This document shows, in pieces, positions 35,377 through 44,049 of a DNA stretch of 64,000 nucleotides. The DNA is from Bacteroidales bacterium UBA2714. Its GTDB lineage: Bacteria > Bacteroidota > Bacteroidia > Bacteroidales > P3. The position numbers and the translations under genes were made by a program. Below the pieces are notes generated by a model. It did no database searches, was not told the DNA's origin, and saw only the letters and a program-made list of their open reading frames with translations. Numbering within the stretch: position 1 is the first letter of the stretch; each line of letters starts with the position of its first letter. Location: positions 1-64,000 of the forward strand of contig DEKU01000004.1 in NCBI GenBank assembly GCA_002354035.1. The letters are read 5' to 3'.

Positions 35377-37191
35377 TTACTTAACAGAGATGGCACCAAA
35401 TTTACAGTTGTTGATACAAGCGCCGCACTTGATGCACTTGGTGGCATCGATGGCCATGGAAGCCAGTTTGTGTCCAGGGGCGGTGTAGTTGGTGCGGGAG
35501 ATGGCCTCGACGGGGCAACCCTTGGCGCACTTGCCGCAGCCGATGCACTTCTCGGCGTCGATGACATACTGCATGAGTTTCTTGCAGACGCCGGCACGGC
35601 ACTTCTTGTCGACCACGTGTTCGACGTATTCATCCCAGAAGTTGTCGAGAGTGGAGAGGACGGGGTTGGGTGAGGTTTGACCAAGACCGCAGAGGGCGGT
35701 GTCCTTGATGACAGCAGCGAGGTTGCGGAGTTCCTGGAGGTCTTCCATGGTGCCGCGGCCGTCGGTGATTTTCTCAAGGATTTCGCAGAGGCGCTTGTTG
35801 CCGATACGGCAGGGCGAGCACTTGCCGCAGCTTTCCTCGCAGGTGAATTCGAGGTAGAACTTGGCGATGGCGGGCATACAGCTGGTCTCGTCCATGACAA
35901 CCATACCGCCGGAACCCATCATGGAGCCTGCAGCCACGAGGCTGTCGTAGTCGATAGCGGTGTCGAGGTGTTTGGCTGTCAAGCAGCCGCCGGAAGGACC
36001 ACCGGTCTGGACGGCCTTGAACTGACGGCCATCTTTGATGCCACCACCTATTTCGTAAATAATCTCACGGAGGGTGATGCCCATGGGGACTTCGATAAGA
36101 CCGACGTTGTTAATCTGGCCGGCAAGGGCGAACACCTTGGTGCCTTTGGATTTCTCGGTACCGATTTTGCTGAACCACTCGGCACCCTTGGTGATGATGA
36201 CGGGCACGTTGGCAAAGGTCTCGACGTTGTTGACGTTGGAGGGTTTGCCCATGTAGCCGCTGACAGCGGGGAACGGGGGTTTGAGGGTGGGCTCGCCACG
36301 CTGGCCTTCCATGGAGTGGATGAGGGCAGTCTCTTCGCCGCAGACGAATGCGCCGGCACCGTAGCGGAGCTCAATGTCGAAGTTGAAGCCTGTGCCGAGG
36401 ATGTCTTCGCCGAGGAGGCCGTATTCGCGAGCCTGGCTGATGGCGATTTTCAGACGCTCGATGGCCAGGGGGTATTCAGCACGGATGTAGACCAGACCTT
36501 TGCTGGCGCCGATGGCGTAACCGCAGATGGCCATAGCCTCGACGATGCTGTTGGGGTCGCCCTCCAGGATGGAACGGTCCATGAAGGCACCGGGGTCGCC
36601 CTCGTCGGCATTGCAGATGACGTACTTCTGGTCGGCCTTGTTCTTGGCGCAGAGCTCCCACTTCAAACCAGTGGGGAAACCAGCGCCACCACGGCCACGG
36701 AGACCGGAGGCCTTGACCTCGGCAATAACCTGCTCGGGGGTCATCTCGGTGAGACACTTGGCCAGAGCTTCGTAGCCGCCACGGGAGATGCACTCTTCGA
36801 TATTTTCAGGATCCACAAAACCGCAGTTGCGGAGGGCGATACGGATTTGCTTTTTGTAGAAGTCCATGTGTTTGGAGTCGCTGACATGCTCCTTGTTTTC
36901 GGGGTTCATGTAGAGCAGCTCGGGGACTTTACGGCCTTTGATAAGATGCTCTTCGACAATGCGGCGCACATCCTCAGGCTTGACCTGGGTGTAGAACGTG
37001 TTGTCGGGCATAATCTTAACGATGGGGCCTTTCTCGCAGAAGCCGAAGCAACCGGTCTTGATGACCTGCACCTCGTCCTGGAGATTCTTCTCTTTCAGAA
37101 TGGTGTGGAAGTTTTCGATGATATCCAGGCTGTTGCTGGACTTGCATCCAGTACCGCCACAGATGAGAACATGCATTTTGTACTTTGCCAT
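35377..37191 (-). CDS. hydB: [FeFe] hydrogenase subunit HydB (NuoF-like, NADH/FMN)
   Basis: A 604-residue NAD(H)-binding flavoprotein subunit. The N-terminal thioredoxin-like [2Fe-2S] domain has Cys11, Cys16, Cys48 and Cys52. The NuoF core has the NADH/FMN loop RGRGGAGFPTG (about 165-175), ADEGDPGAF and GAGAFVCGEETAL. The NuoF [4Fe-4S] ligands are Cys455, Cys458, Cys461 and Cys501. A C-terminal pair of ferredoxin [4Fe-4S] clusters uses Cys549-559 and Cys586-596. This layout is that of HydB of trimeric electron-bifurcating hydrogenases. The gene is 15 bases after the 131-residue 2Fe-2S protein. Confidence 0.96.
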   Translation of the reverse strand: MAKYKMHVLICGGTGCKSSNSLDIIENFHTILKEKNLQDEVQVIKTGCFGFCEKGPIVKIMPDNTFYTQVKPEDVRRIVEEHLIKGRKVPELLYMNPENKEHVSDSKHMDFYKKQIRIALRNCGFVDPENIEECISRGGYEALAKCLTEMTPEQVIAEVKASGLRGRGGAGFPTGLKWELCAKNKADQKYVICNADEGDPGAFMDRSILEGDPNSIVEAMAICGYAIGASKGLVYIRAEYPLAIERLKIAISQAREYGLLGEDILGTGFNFDIELRYGAGAFVCGEETALIHSMEGQRGEPTLKPPFPAVSGYMGKPSNVNNVETFANVPVIITKGAEWFSKIGTEKSKGTKVFALAGQINNVGLIEVPMGITLREIIYEIGGGIKDGRQFKAVQTGGPSGGCLTAKHLDTAIDYDSLVAAGSMMGSGGMVVMDETSCMPAIAKFYLEFTCEESCGKCSPCRIGNKRLCEILEKITDGRGTMEDLQELRNLAAVIKDTALCGLGQTSPNPVLSTLDNFWDEYVEHVVDKKCRAGVCKKLMQYVIDAEKCIGCGKCAKGCPVEAISRTNYTAPGHKLASMAIDATKCIKCGACINNCKFGAISVK

Positions 37192-37206
37192 AGTGTGTCC
37201 TCCGTA

Positions 37207-37602
37207 TTATTTGTCGATAGTTTCGTAATTCACAGGGATAATGCCTTCGACCAGCTCGCCATTCATGACATACTTGGTCAAAATCTCGTCAGCACGGTCG
37301 TTGTCGACGTGGCCGAAAACGATGGGGTCTTTACCTGGGACGCGCACTTCCAGTGTGGGTTCGGCATGGCAATAGCCCATGCATCCAGTCTGTGTGAAAA
37401 CAGCGGCAATCTTGAGCTCTTCAGCCTTGGCCATCATGTGTTCCATAACTTGCTTGGCACCAGCGGCAATACCACAAGTGGCCATAGCGACTTTGATTTG
37501 CACAAGCGACTCGGGATGTTCAGCTTTCTCGCGGATGTCGAGATTGGACTGAAGCTTTTCTCTCATGGCTTTGAGGTCGGCTAATGATTTTACTTTTGTC
37601 AT
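37207..37602 (-). CDS. (2Fe-2S) ferredoxin-like thioredoxin-fold protein, first gene of hyd operon
   Basis: A 131-residue protein of the thioredoxin-like [2Fe-2S] family that often precedes HydB/NuoF genes. The Cys motifs are ATCGIAAGAKQ (Cys43) and GCMGYCHAEP (two further Cys near residues 74-78). Only three cysteines are present in the whole protein, so a classic four-Cys [2Fe-2S] site would need another ligand. The N-terminus is helical and charged. It starts the hydrogenase operon, 113 bases behind a strong TTTG-N19-TATCTTTG promoter. It may be an extra electron carrier or an assembly subunit of HydABC. Confidence 0.88.
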   Translation of the reverse strand: MTKVKSLADLKAMREKLQSNLDIREKAEHPESLVQIKVAMATCGIAAGAKQVMEHMMAKAEELKIAAVFTQTGCMGYCHAEPTLEVRVPGKDPIVFGHVDNDRADEILTKYVMNGELVEGIIPVNYETIDK

Positions 37603-37714
37603 ATGAAAACTCCTTATTTTTGGATTAATTTTGGATTAATATAAGCTGCTTTGCAATAATAATGTATTAATAAACAAATAATTACACCTTACATAAAGAA
37701 TGTAAGGCACAATG

Positions 37715-37745
37715 CAAAGATACACATTTAATTTGATTGAACAAA
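37715..37745 (-). promoter_or_regulatory. hyd operon promoter, TTTG-N19-TATCTTTG
   Basis: On the minus strand TTTG (37745-37742) is followed after exactly 19 bases by TATCTTTG (37722-37715), the full Bacteroidetes consensus. The leader to the first ATG is about 105 bases and contains two adjacent copies of TTTTGGATTAAT (plus-strand reading) at about 37618-37642. Confidence 0.8.
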
Positions 37746-37790
37746 TCATTGCAAAATATTTTTTTCTATTTGCCGTTAAGAAGCAGCATT

Positions 37791-39716
37791 ATGGAACAAT
37801 TATCTCCCATTTCCGAACTACAAAAACAAGCCGAACTGCTCCGCATGGAGCTGAGATACGAACAAGAGACCTATGCCCACGCCATGGCCCAGAACAGGAT
37901 GACCAGCCGTGTGCAGGAGGCCACCTGCCGCTACCCTGTGACTATTGGCGACTTTGTCTATAACGCCCTTGACCAGATGGTGGTGAGTGTGAGCTATGAG
38001 ACGGACGAAGACGACCCGGGGACAGAGTTCGAACCCGGCAAACCCATATCATTCTTCTACCAAAGCGAGGATGGCACCGAGCTGCGCGAAGTGCCACATC
38101 AATATTATATTGAGCAGGTGGGCGAGGGAGTGGTGACCGTGGCCATCCCCAACCGTCAGGCCATGCAGTCGCTACGCTCGTCGGCCCAAATCAGGCTTTT
38201 GGGCATCCAGACCGCCATCGACACCACCAGCTACCAAGTGATGCTCGAAGCCCTCGACGCTGCCATGCGCAGCGAAAACGAGAAATTCGTACACCTTCGC
38301 GACACCCTCATAGGCCCTCTTCAGCCCCGTTTCCGCCACCTGCCGCCGCTCTCCTTCCCGTGGCTTAATCGCCGTCAGCAGGAGGCCGTCCAGAAAGTGG
38401 TAGAGGCTCAGGAAGTGGCCATCGTCCATGGGCCTCCGGGAACCGGGAAGACCACCACACTGGTCGAGGCCATTATCGAGACCCTGCGTCGCGAAACGCA
38501 AGTGATGGTGTGTGCCCCGAGCAATGCCGCCGTCGACTGGATAAGCGAGCAACTGATGCGCCGGGGGGTAAACGTGCTGCGCGTCGGCAACCCCTTGCGC
38601 ATGAGCGACGCGATGCTTGAATGCAGCTACGAACGGCGCTTTGCTGCCCACCCCGACTATGCCGAGCTCTGGAACATCCGCCGCACCCTGCGGCAGGAAC
38701 GGGGACCAGGCCTTACGCAGCAGCAGAAAGCCCGCCTGGCAAAACTCGACGCACGCGCAACCGAGCTCGGAATACGCATCCACACCGACCTCTTCGACCA
38801 AGCCCGTGTCATCTCCTGCACACTCATTGGCAGCGCCTACCACATATTGGAATACCGTCGGTTCTCCACCCTCTTCATCGACGAGGCCGCCCAGGGGCTG
38901 CAAGCCGCCTGCTGGGCCGCCATCCTCAAGGCCGACCGCGTAGTGTTGAGTGGCGACCACATGCAGCTGCCCCCCACCATCAAATGTCCCGAAGCGGCAC
39001 ACGGTGGACTGGACCGCACGCTCATGCAAATAGTGGCCCAAACCAAGAAACAATGCGTCACCCTGCTCACCACCCAATATCGCATGAACAACGACATCAT
39101 GGCCTTCCCCTCGCAGTGGTTTTACCATGGGCTGCTAAAGGCGGCGCCGCAAGTGGCAGCCCGGCTGGTGTCGCCCATCGACACGGCATTGACATGGATA
39201 GACACCTCCCAGTGCCTCTTCGGCGAACGGCAGAGTCGCTCCCTGAGCCGCTCCAATGCCGAGGAAGCAAGGCTGCTCATCCATGTGCTGCGCGACTATG
39301 TGGAGATGGTGGGACCTACCCGCCTACAGAACGACCGCACAGACTTTGGCATCATCTCACCCTACCGGGCACAAGTGCGCCTCATACGCCGCCTGCTTAA
39401 ATGGCAGAAATACTTCCGCACCCTCCGCTCACAGATTTCCGTGGGCACGGTAGACGGCTTCCAGGGGCAGGAACGCGATGTCATCGTCATCAGTATGGTA
39501 CGGGACAACGACCAGGGTTCCATCGGCTTTCTCAACGACCTGCGGCGCATGAACGTGGCCATCACCCGAGCCAAGATGAAACTCATCATCGTCGGCAACG
39601 CAGAGACCCTGTCTCGCCATCGCTTCTACGCCCAGCTGATTGAGCATTTCCGCACCCACGGCGACTTTATCACGCTTCCCCCACCGACGACCGACACCAC
39701 AGAAGGAACTGCCTAA
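37791..39716 (+). CDS. Upf1/IGHMBP2-like superfamily 1 DNA/RNA helicase
   Basis: A 641-residue SF1 helicase of the Upf1-like group. An N-terminal beta-barrel-like region (about 50-140) precedes the motor. Motor motifs are I GPPGTGKTTT (about 219-228), Ia CAPSNAAVD, II IDEAAQG, III LSGDHMQLPP, IV TQYRMN, V GTVDGFQGQE and VI MNVAITRAK. Upf1-like bacterial helicases act on nucleic acids with 5'-3' polarity; the substrate is not known here. ATG 37791 gives the expected helical start MEQLSPISELQKQAEL. It is divergent from the hydrogenase operon. Confidence 0.92.
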   Translation: MEQLSPISELQKQAELLRMELRYEQETYAHAMAQNRMTSRVQEATCRYPVTIGDFVYNALDQMVVSVSYETDEDDPGTEFEPGKPISFFYQSEDGTELREVPHQYYIEQVGEGVVTVAIPNRQAMQSLRSSAQIRLLGIQTAIDTTSYQVMLEALDAAMRSENEKFVHLRDTLIGPLQPRFRHLPPLSFPWLNRRQQEAVQKVVEAQEVAIVHGPPGTGKTTTLVEAIIETLRRETQVMVCAPSNAAVDWISEQLMRRGVNVLRVGNPLRMSDAMLECSYERRFAAHPDYAELWNIRRTLRQERGPGLTQQQKARLAKLDARATELGIRIHTDLFDQARVISCTLIGSAYHILEYRRFSTLFIDEAAQGLQAACWAAILKADRVVLSGDHMQLPPTIKCPEAAHGGLDRTLMQIVAQTKKQCVTLLTTQYRMNNDIMAFPSQWFYHGLLKAAPQVAARLVSPIDTALTWIDTSQCLFGERQSRSLSRSNAEEARLLIHVLRDYVEMVGPTRLQNDRTDFGIISPYRAQVRLIRRLLKWQKYFRTLRSQISVGTVDGFQGQERDVIVISMVRDNDQGSIGFLNDLRRMNVAITRAKMKLIIVGNAETLSRHRFYAQLIEHFRTHGDFITLPPPTTDTTEGTA

Positions 39717-39842
39717 ACCACTCAGGTTCTCCGCCTGCCCATGGCCTTTTCGACCTGCCAAGCCACTGCTCAGCGACCTCGGCAGAGCCTTCGCCATACA
39801 CATGCTGCGCAGCCTGCTGGACAAGACCGAAATGTTAAATAT

Positions 39843-39873
39843 TTTGAGGAATCAACTTTTATCCGTACTTTTG
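39843..39873 (+). promoter_or_regulatory. promoter, TTTG-N19-TACTTTTG
   Basis: TTTG (39843-39846) and TACTTTTG (39866-39873) with a 19-base spacer match the Bacteroidetes consensus exactly. It would drive the DUF5020 and NCS2 permease genes with a leader of about 80 bases. Confidence 0.8.
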
Positions 39874-39958
39874 CAGTGTCGTTCCAACACAACAATAGCA
39901 TTTTGATGGAACATAATTAAATTATTATCAACAAAAAAGAAATCAAAAAGAAAACACT

Positions 39959-40735
39959 ATGAAAAAAGTAGTATTCCTTGCAGCCCTGATGCTGACCGTC
40001 ACTGGCCTCAAAGCCCAGACCAACATTCAAGAGATGTATGACTTCAATCGTGGCCACCTCACCACCACCCTCGAGATGTTCAAGACCGACGCGTGGGGAA
40101 GCACCTTCTTCTTCACCGACATCTACCACCCCACCGATGCCATCGTTCCCACGGGTTACTACACCGAGATAGCCCGCGCACTGAACTTCTGGCAGCACAC
40201 CCCGCTCAAAAACCTCAGCCTCCACGTGGAGTGGAACGGCGGCCAGTTTGCCAGCAACGCATGGCTCTTCGGCGTTGAGTACCTGCTCCACAACGAAAGC
40301 TTCACCAACACTTTCACCTTCCAACTGATGTACAAGCGTATCAGTGGCCAGAAACAGCTGGACGAAACGCCCATCGTTATGCGTCCGTTCGACAAAGTGA
40401 GCGACATCCCCCTTCAGTTCACCTTTGTATGGAACATGCAGAATCTCTTCAATGTGAAAGGCCTTTCCTTCAGCGGATTCTTCGACGCCTGGGGCGAGAA
40501 CGTCAACTGGGGTCTGGTCGACTACCTGAAATGGGACAACACCCAGCTGGTCATCCTCTGCGAGCCTCAAGTGTGGTACAACATCGGGCAGCACTTTGGC
40601 TGCAACCACCTCATGATTGGCGGCGAAGTGGAACTGGCCTATAACTTCGCCGGCGGCTGGCGCAGCGGGAACGATTTCAACAAGAACAAGGGCTTCAACG
40701 TGGCTCCCTGCGCCGGTATCAAGTGGGCTTTCTAA
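39959..40735 (+). CDS. DUF5020 family (Tsx-like) outer membrane protein
   Basis: A 258-residue exported protein. The signal peptide is about residues 1-20 (ending LKAQ). The mature part consists of alternating aromatic beta strands, opening with NIQEMYDFNRGHLTTTLEM, containing LKNLSLHVEWNGGQ, and ending with Phe (GIKWAF), typical of an outer-membrane beta-barrel. DUF5020 belongs with the nucleoside-specific Tsx-like channels. It lies 46 bases upstream of a purine permease, which supports a nucleoside/nucleobase channel role. Confidence 0.85.
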   Translation: MKKVVFLAALMLTVTGLKAQTNIQEMYDFNRGHLTTTLEMFKTDAWGSTFFFTDIYHPTDAIVPTGYYTEIARALNFWQHTPLKNLSLHVEWNGGQFASNAWLFGVEYLLHNESFTNTFTFQLMYKRISGQKQLDETPIVMRPFDKVSDIPLQFTFVWNMQNLFNVKGLSFSGFFDAWGENVNWGLVDYLKWDNTQLVILCEPQVWYNIGQHFGCNHLMIGGEVELAYNFAGGWRSGNDFNKNKGFNVAPCAGIKWAF

Positions 40736-40781
40736 TCCCCACCTAATGACGAATCTTCAAACCTAATACAATAATATAGCT

Positions 40782-42122
40782 ATGTTAAAGAAACTTTTCG
40801 GATTCGACCCCGCCCGACATGAGATGCGGACCGAAATCATGGCAGGCATTACCACCTTCCTGGCCATGGCCTACATCCTGGCCGTCAACCCCGGCATCTT
40901 CAGCGCCCTGGCCGATCAGGGCATGCCTGGCGGTGCCGTCTTCACGGCCACCGCTCTGGCCGCCATCATCGGCACCCTGGTGATGGCCATCTATGCCAAG
41001 AAACCCTTTGCCCTGGCTCCCGGCATGGGGCTCAACGCCTTCTTTGTGTTTGGCGTCTGCCTCGGCATGGGCCACTCGTGGCAGTTTGCCCTCACCGCCA
41101 TCTTTATTGAGGGCATAATCTTCATCATCCTGACCCTCACCAAGGTACGCCAGTGGATTGTGGACGCCATCCCCCTCAACCTGCGCCATGCCATCGGCGC
41201 CGGTATCGGTCTTTTCATCGCCTTTATCGGACTGAAGAACGGCGGCATTATCGTCGACAACGATGCCACGCTGGTGGGTCTCGGCGACATCTGCCATGGC
41301 TCAGCCCTGCTCGCCATCATCGGCATCGTCATCACCGGCGTGCTGCTCATTCTCAAAGTGCCCGGCAACATCCTCATCGGCATCATCGCCACCGCCCTGC
41401 TGGGCATGCTGCCCATCTGGCAAATCACGGGAGCCGACGGCACCGTGACCCACAGCGCCCTCACCGTTTTCGACCGCGTGGTCGACGTGCCCCCCTCGGT
41501 GGCCCCGATCTTCTGCCAGTTCCAGTGGAGCGAGGTGCTCTCGCTGGACATGCTCGTCGTCCTCTTCACCTTCCTTTTCATTGACATGTTCGACACGATG
41601 GGCACCGTGATTGGCGTCTCACAGAAAGCCGGCATGGTGGACGAGAAAGGCAACATCGACGGCATCAACAAAGTATTCATGGCCGACGCTATTGCCACCA
41701 CCTGCGGCGCCTGCCTCGGCACCTCCACAACCACCACCTACGTGGAGAGTGCTGCCGGTGTGGGAGCCGGTGGACGCACAGGCCTCACCGCTTTCACCAC
41801 CGTCTGCTGCTTTGCCATCGCGCTCTTCTTTGCGCCCATCTTCACCCACATCCCCTCGGCGGCGACCACTGCTGCGTTGGTCATCGTGGGTCTGATGATG
41901 CTCAGCCCCATCAAGCAGATTGAACTGGACGACTACAGCGAGTCCATCCCCGCTTTCCTCACCATCATCCTCATGCCCCTCTGCTACAGCATCAGCGACG
42001 GCATCCTCATCGGCATGATTTCCTATGTGCTCATCAACGCCCTCTGCGGCAAAGCCAAGAAAATCTCCCCCACCATGTGGGTGCTGGCAGTCCTCTTCAT
42101 CGCCCGCTACATATTCCTGTAG
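40782..42122 (+). CDS. NCS2 family (AzgA-like) purine permease
   Basis: A 446-residue polytopic inner-membrane transporter. The N-terminus FGFDPARHEMRTEIMAGITTFLAMAYILAVNP (about 6-37) is diagnostic of the AzgA-like guanine/hypoxanthine branch of NCS2. Other motifs are ALAPGMGLNAFF, the AIGAGIGLFIAFIGL segment, and FIDMFDTMGTVIGV in the middle, followed by STTTTYVESAAGVGAGGRTGL. It is probably a proton symporter for purine bases. It is cotranscribed with the DUF5020 outer-membrane protein, giving a two-membrane purine uptake route. A strong hairpin follows the stop codon. Confidence 0.93.
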   Translation: MLKKLFGFDPARHEMRTEIMAGITTFLAMAYILAVNPGIFSALADQGMPGGAVFTATALAAIIGTLVMAIYAKKPFALAPGMGLNAFFVFGVCLGMGHSWQFALTAIFIEGIIFIILTLTKVRQWIVDAIPLNLRHAIGAGIGLFIAFIGLKNGGIIVDNDATLVGLGDICHGSALLAIIGIVITGVLLILKVPGNILIGIIATALLGMLPIWQITGADGTVTHSALTVFDRVVDVPPSVAPIFCQFQWSEVLSLDMLVVLFTFLFIDMFDTMGTVIGVSQKAGMVDEKGNIDGINKVFMADAIATTCGACLGTSTTTTYVESAAGVGAGGRTGLTAFTTVCCFAIALFFAPIFTHIPSAATTAALVIVGLMMLSPIKQIELDDYSESIPAFLTIILMPLCYSISDGILIGMISYVLINALCGKAKKISPTMWVLAVLFIARYIFL

Positions 42123-42145
42123 CCACCTGTGGTTACCAAACAGCC

Positions 42146-42180
42146 AGAGGGGCAGCCGCTTCGCGGCTACCCCTCTGCTT
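42146..42180. terminator. bidirectional hairpin between convergent genes
   Basis: AGAGGGG-C-AGCCGC pairs with GCGGCT-A-CCCCTCT over a 3-base loop, with one mismatch, at 42146-42176, followed by GCTTT. It lies between the permease (+) and the hydrogenase homolog (-), and probably ends both transcripts. Confidence 0.75.
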
Positions 42181-42218
42181 TACGCTATAAAGGTCTCGGC
42201 TATCGCACGGCCGGCATT

Positions 42219-43592
42219 CTATTTCACCTCCGGTGGCTCGTTGTCGCCGATGGGGTCCTCGCCCCACACCGAGCGGGTGGCGGCCAGGCACTCCTGCCGT
42301 GTGATGTCGTCCAGCCGTTCCAGATGGCGCTGATAAAAGACACAACGTGTCAGCCCCACCTGCTTGCACACCACATCGGTGGCAAAAGCCTCGCACGTCG
42401 GGGCTCCGCACATTCCGCAGTCCACCTGCGGCAGATACATCTTCAGCTTGTTAATCTTCTCCAACTTCTGATAGGCTCGCGAAAGATCCTTGTCGAGCGT
42501 GAGCATCGACCGGGCCTGGGCTGGCTCGGCAAAGGAGTTCTCAATCAGATAATCACGGTAGGCATCCATCTCTCGGGCGCGGGCCACCTCGCCGTTGCGC
42601 TCGCGCTCGGCGGCCTTACGGGCGCGCGCATACATCCGCTCGCCGCAGAGGAACCGGTTCTCACACGACAGCAACGCCCCCGCACAACTCTGGTCACAAG
42701 CCCTGAGCTCCAGAAACTCCACACCCTCCACCTCCTCATTCTCCAGCTTATCCAGGAAATCCATCACATTCTGGATACCATCAATTGCATACGACCGTTT
42801 GGCCAGACAGATGCGACGCTCGCCGTTGGTGAGGGTGGAGAGGATGGCATCGGCCGACAGCTGAGGTGTTTGCAGAGCTGTATAGGCATAGCCCTTGCCC
42901 TGCTCCTTGATGCGGCGGTACACCTTGTTGAAAAGAGCGTCCATATTTATCACGCCGTCAATCAGCGAGCGTTTCTCGCCCACGGGGGCCTTGACAGCGG
43001 CAATCTTGGCGGCGCAAGGCGTCACATAGAAAAGACCTATCTCCTCCCGCGGCACACCCCGCTCCTCGGTGAGCAACTTCAGCACATACATGGCCGAAAT
43101 GTCGAGCGGAGCCTTCACAGGGATGATATTCCCCACCAGCGAAGGATACTTGATCTGTATCAGCCTCACGATGGCAGGGCAGAAACTGGAAATCAGCGGC
43201 TCGTCGTCCTCATGCTCGCGGGCATATTTATGTTTCACATCGGCGTAGATGGCCGCCGCCGACTCCACCTCATACACATGCTTAAACCCCAAATCCTTCA
43301 AGGCGGCATAAATGCGCGACACACGGATGTCGTCCGGAAACTGCCCCAGAAACACCGCCGGCAGCAACGCCACCGAATGCGGAAACTCATGCACCATCTT
43401 GAAATCGTCCTGCTTGATGAAGATGGCGTCCACGGGGCAGGCCTCGTGGCACTTGCCACAGTCAATGCAGCGGTCCTCCATGATGAATGCCTTGCCGTTG
43501 CTGATGCGGATAGCCTCGGTGGGGCATATTTTCATGCATCGCGAACAGCCAATGCAATTGCCGTCGTCGATTTCGAGAGCGTGGTAAAACAT
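42219..43592 (-). CDS. [FeFe]-hydrogenase-like iron-sulfur protein with altered H-cluster site
   Basis: A 457-residue homolog of the [FeFe]-hydrogenase large-subunit C-terminal domain. Two ferredoxin [4Fe-4S] motifs come first (Cys13, 16, 19, 23 and Cys42, 45, 48, 52). In the hydrogenase-like domain the first H-cluster motif is SSFCPA: the usual first Cys (proton relay) is Phe137, and Cys138 is kept. The second is TPCAAK (Cys193), the third RACDQSCAG (Cys299, Cys303). A C-terminal CxxCx4Cx16C motif (Cys392, 395, 400, 417) matches the PF04060 Fe-S domain. So all four cubane ligands remain but the proton-relay Cys does not. No PAS domain is visible. It follows the HATPase and DRTGG genes. Confidence 0.9.
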   Translation of the reverse strand: MFYHALEIDDGNCIGCSRCMKICPTEAIRISNGKAFIMEDRCIDCGKCHEACPVDAIFIKQDDFKMVHEFPHSVALLPAVFLGQFPDDIRVSRIYAALKDLGFKHVYEVESAAAIYADVKHKYAREHEDDEPLISSFCPAIVRLIQIKYPSLVGNIIPVKAPLDISAMYVLKLLTEERGVPREEIGLFYVTPCAAKIAAVKAPVGEKRSLIDGVINMDALFNKVYRRIKEQGKGYAYTALQTPQLSADAILSTLTNGERRICLAKRSYAIDGIQNVMDFLDKLENEEVEGVEFLELRACDQSCAGALLSCENRFLCGERMYARARKAAERERNGEVARAREMDAYRDYLIENSFAEPAQARSMLTLDKDLSRAYQKLEKINKLKMYLPQVDCGMCGAPTCEAFATDVVCKQVGLTRCVFYQRHLERLDDITRQECLAATRSVWGEDPIGDNEPPEVK

Positions 43593-43613
43593 GAGCTTAT
43601 AAATATTATGTAG

Positions 43614-44027
43614 TTAAACAAAATTGACAATCATCTCAACCGTTGTGCCAACCCCCACCTCGGAGGTGACATTGAGCGTGTCGACATTCTTCTGCATGTT
43701 GGGCAGGCCCATGCCGGCGCCGAACCCCATGTCGCGCACCTCGGGCCGCGCCGTGGAGTAGCCCTCCTGCATGGCCTGGGCTATATCGGGGATGCCGGGC
43801 CCTTTGTCCGCCACCACCATGTGGATTTTGTCGGCCTCAATGTCCACCAGCACCTTGCCGCCGTAGGCATGGGCTATGGCGTTGACCTCAGCCTCGTAGA
43901 GCGCCACCACCACCCGTTTCACAATCTGGGGAGCCACGCCCAACTGCTTCAAAGTCTTCTTGACCGAACTCGATGCCGTGCCGGCATTCGTGAAGTCGCC
44001 TTCTATAACTGTGTATTCCTGATGCAT
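43614..44027 (-). CDS. HATPase domain protein (anti-sigma-factor-like)
   Basis: A 137-residue GHKL ATPase of the RsbT/RsbW-like type. Motifs are the N box EAEVNAIAHAYGG (about 46-58), G1 DKGPGIPD (about 75-82) and G2 GFGAGMGLPNM (about 101-111). There is no dimerisation or sensor domain, so it is not a histidine kinase. It lies between the DRTGG gene (22 bases) and the hydrogenase homolog (21 bases). This trio also occurs around Firmicutes [FeFe]-hydrogenase clusters. It may phosphorylate or bind a neighbouring protein; the partner is unknown. Confidence 0.88.
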   Translation of the reverse strand: MHQEYTVIEGDFTNAGTASSSVKKTLKQLGVAPQIVKRVVVALYEAEVNAIAHAYGGKVLVDIEADKIHMVVADKGPGIPDIAQAMQEGYSTARPEVRDMGFGAGMGLPNMQKNVDTLNVTSEVGVGTTVEMIVNFV

Positions 44028-44049
44028 AGTACTTGTTGGTTCTTAGGGA

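Noticed and set aside
35677..37584. 635-codon open frame on the plus strand opposite hydB and the 2Fe-2S gene
   Set aside because: The minus strand encodes HydB with all cofactor motifs; the plus frame is an acidic low-complexity product without domains and is a by-product of GC-rich codon use.
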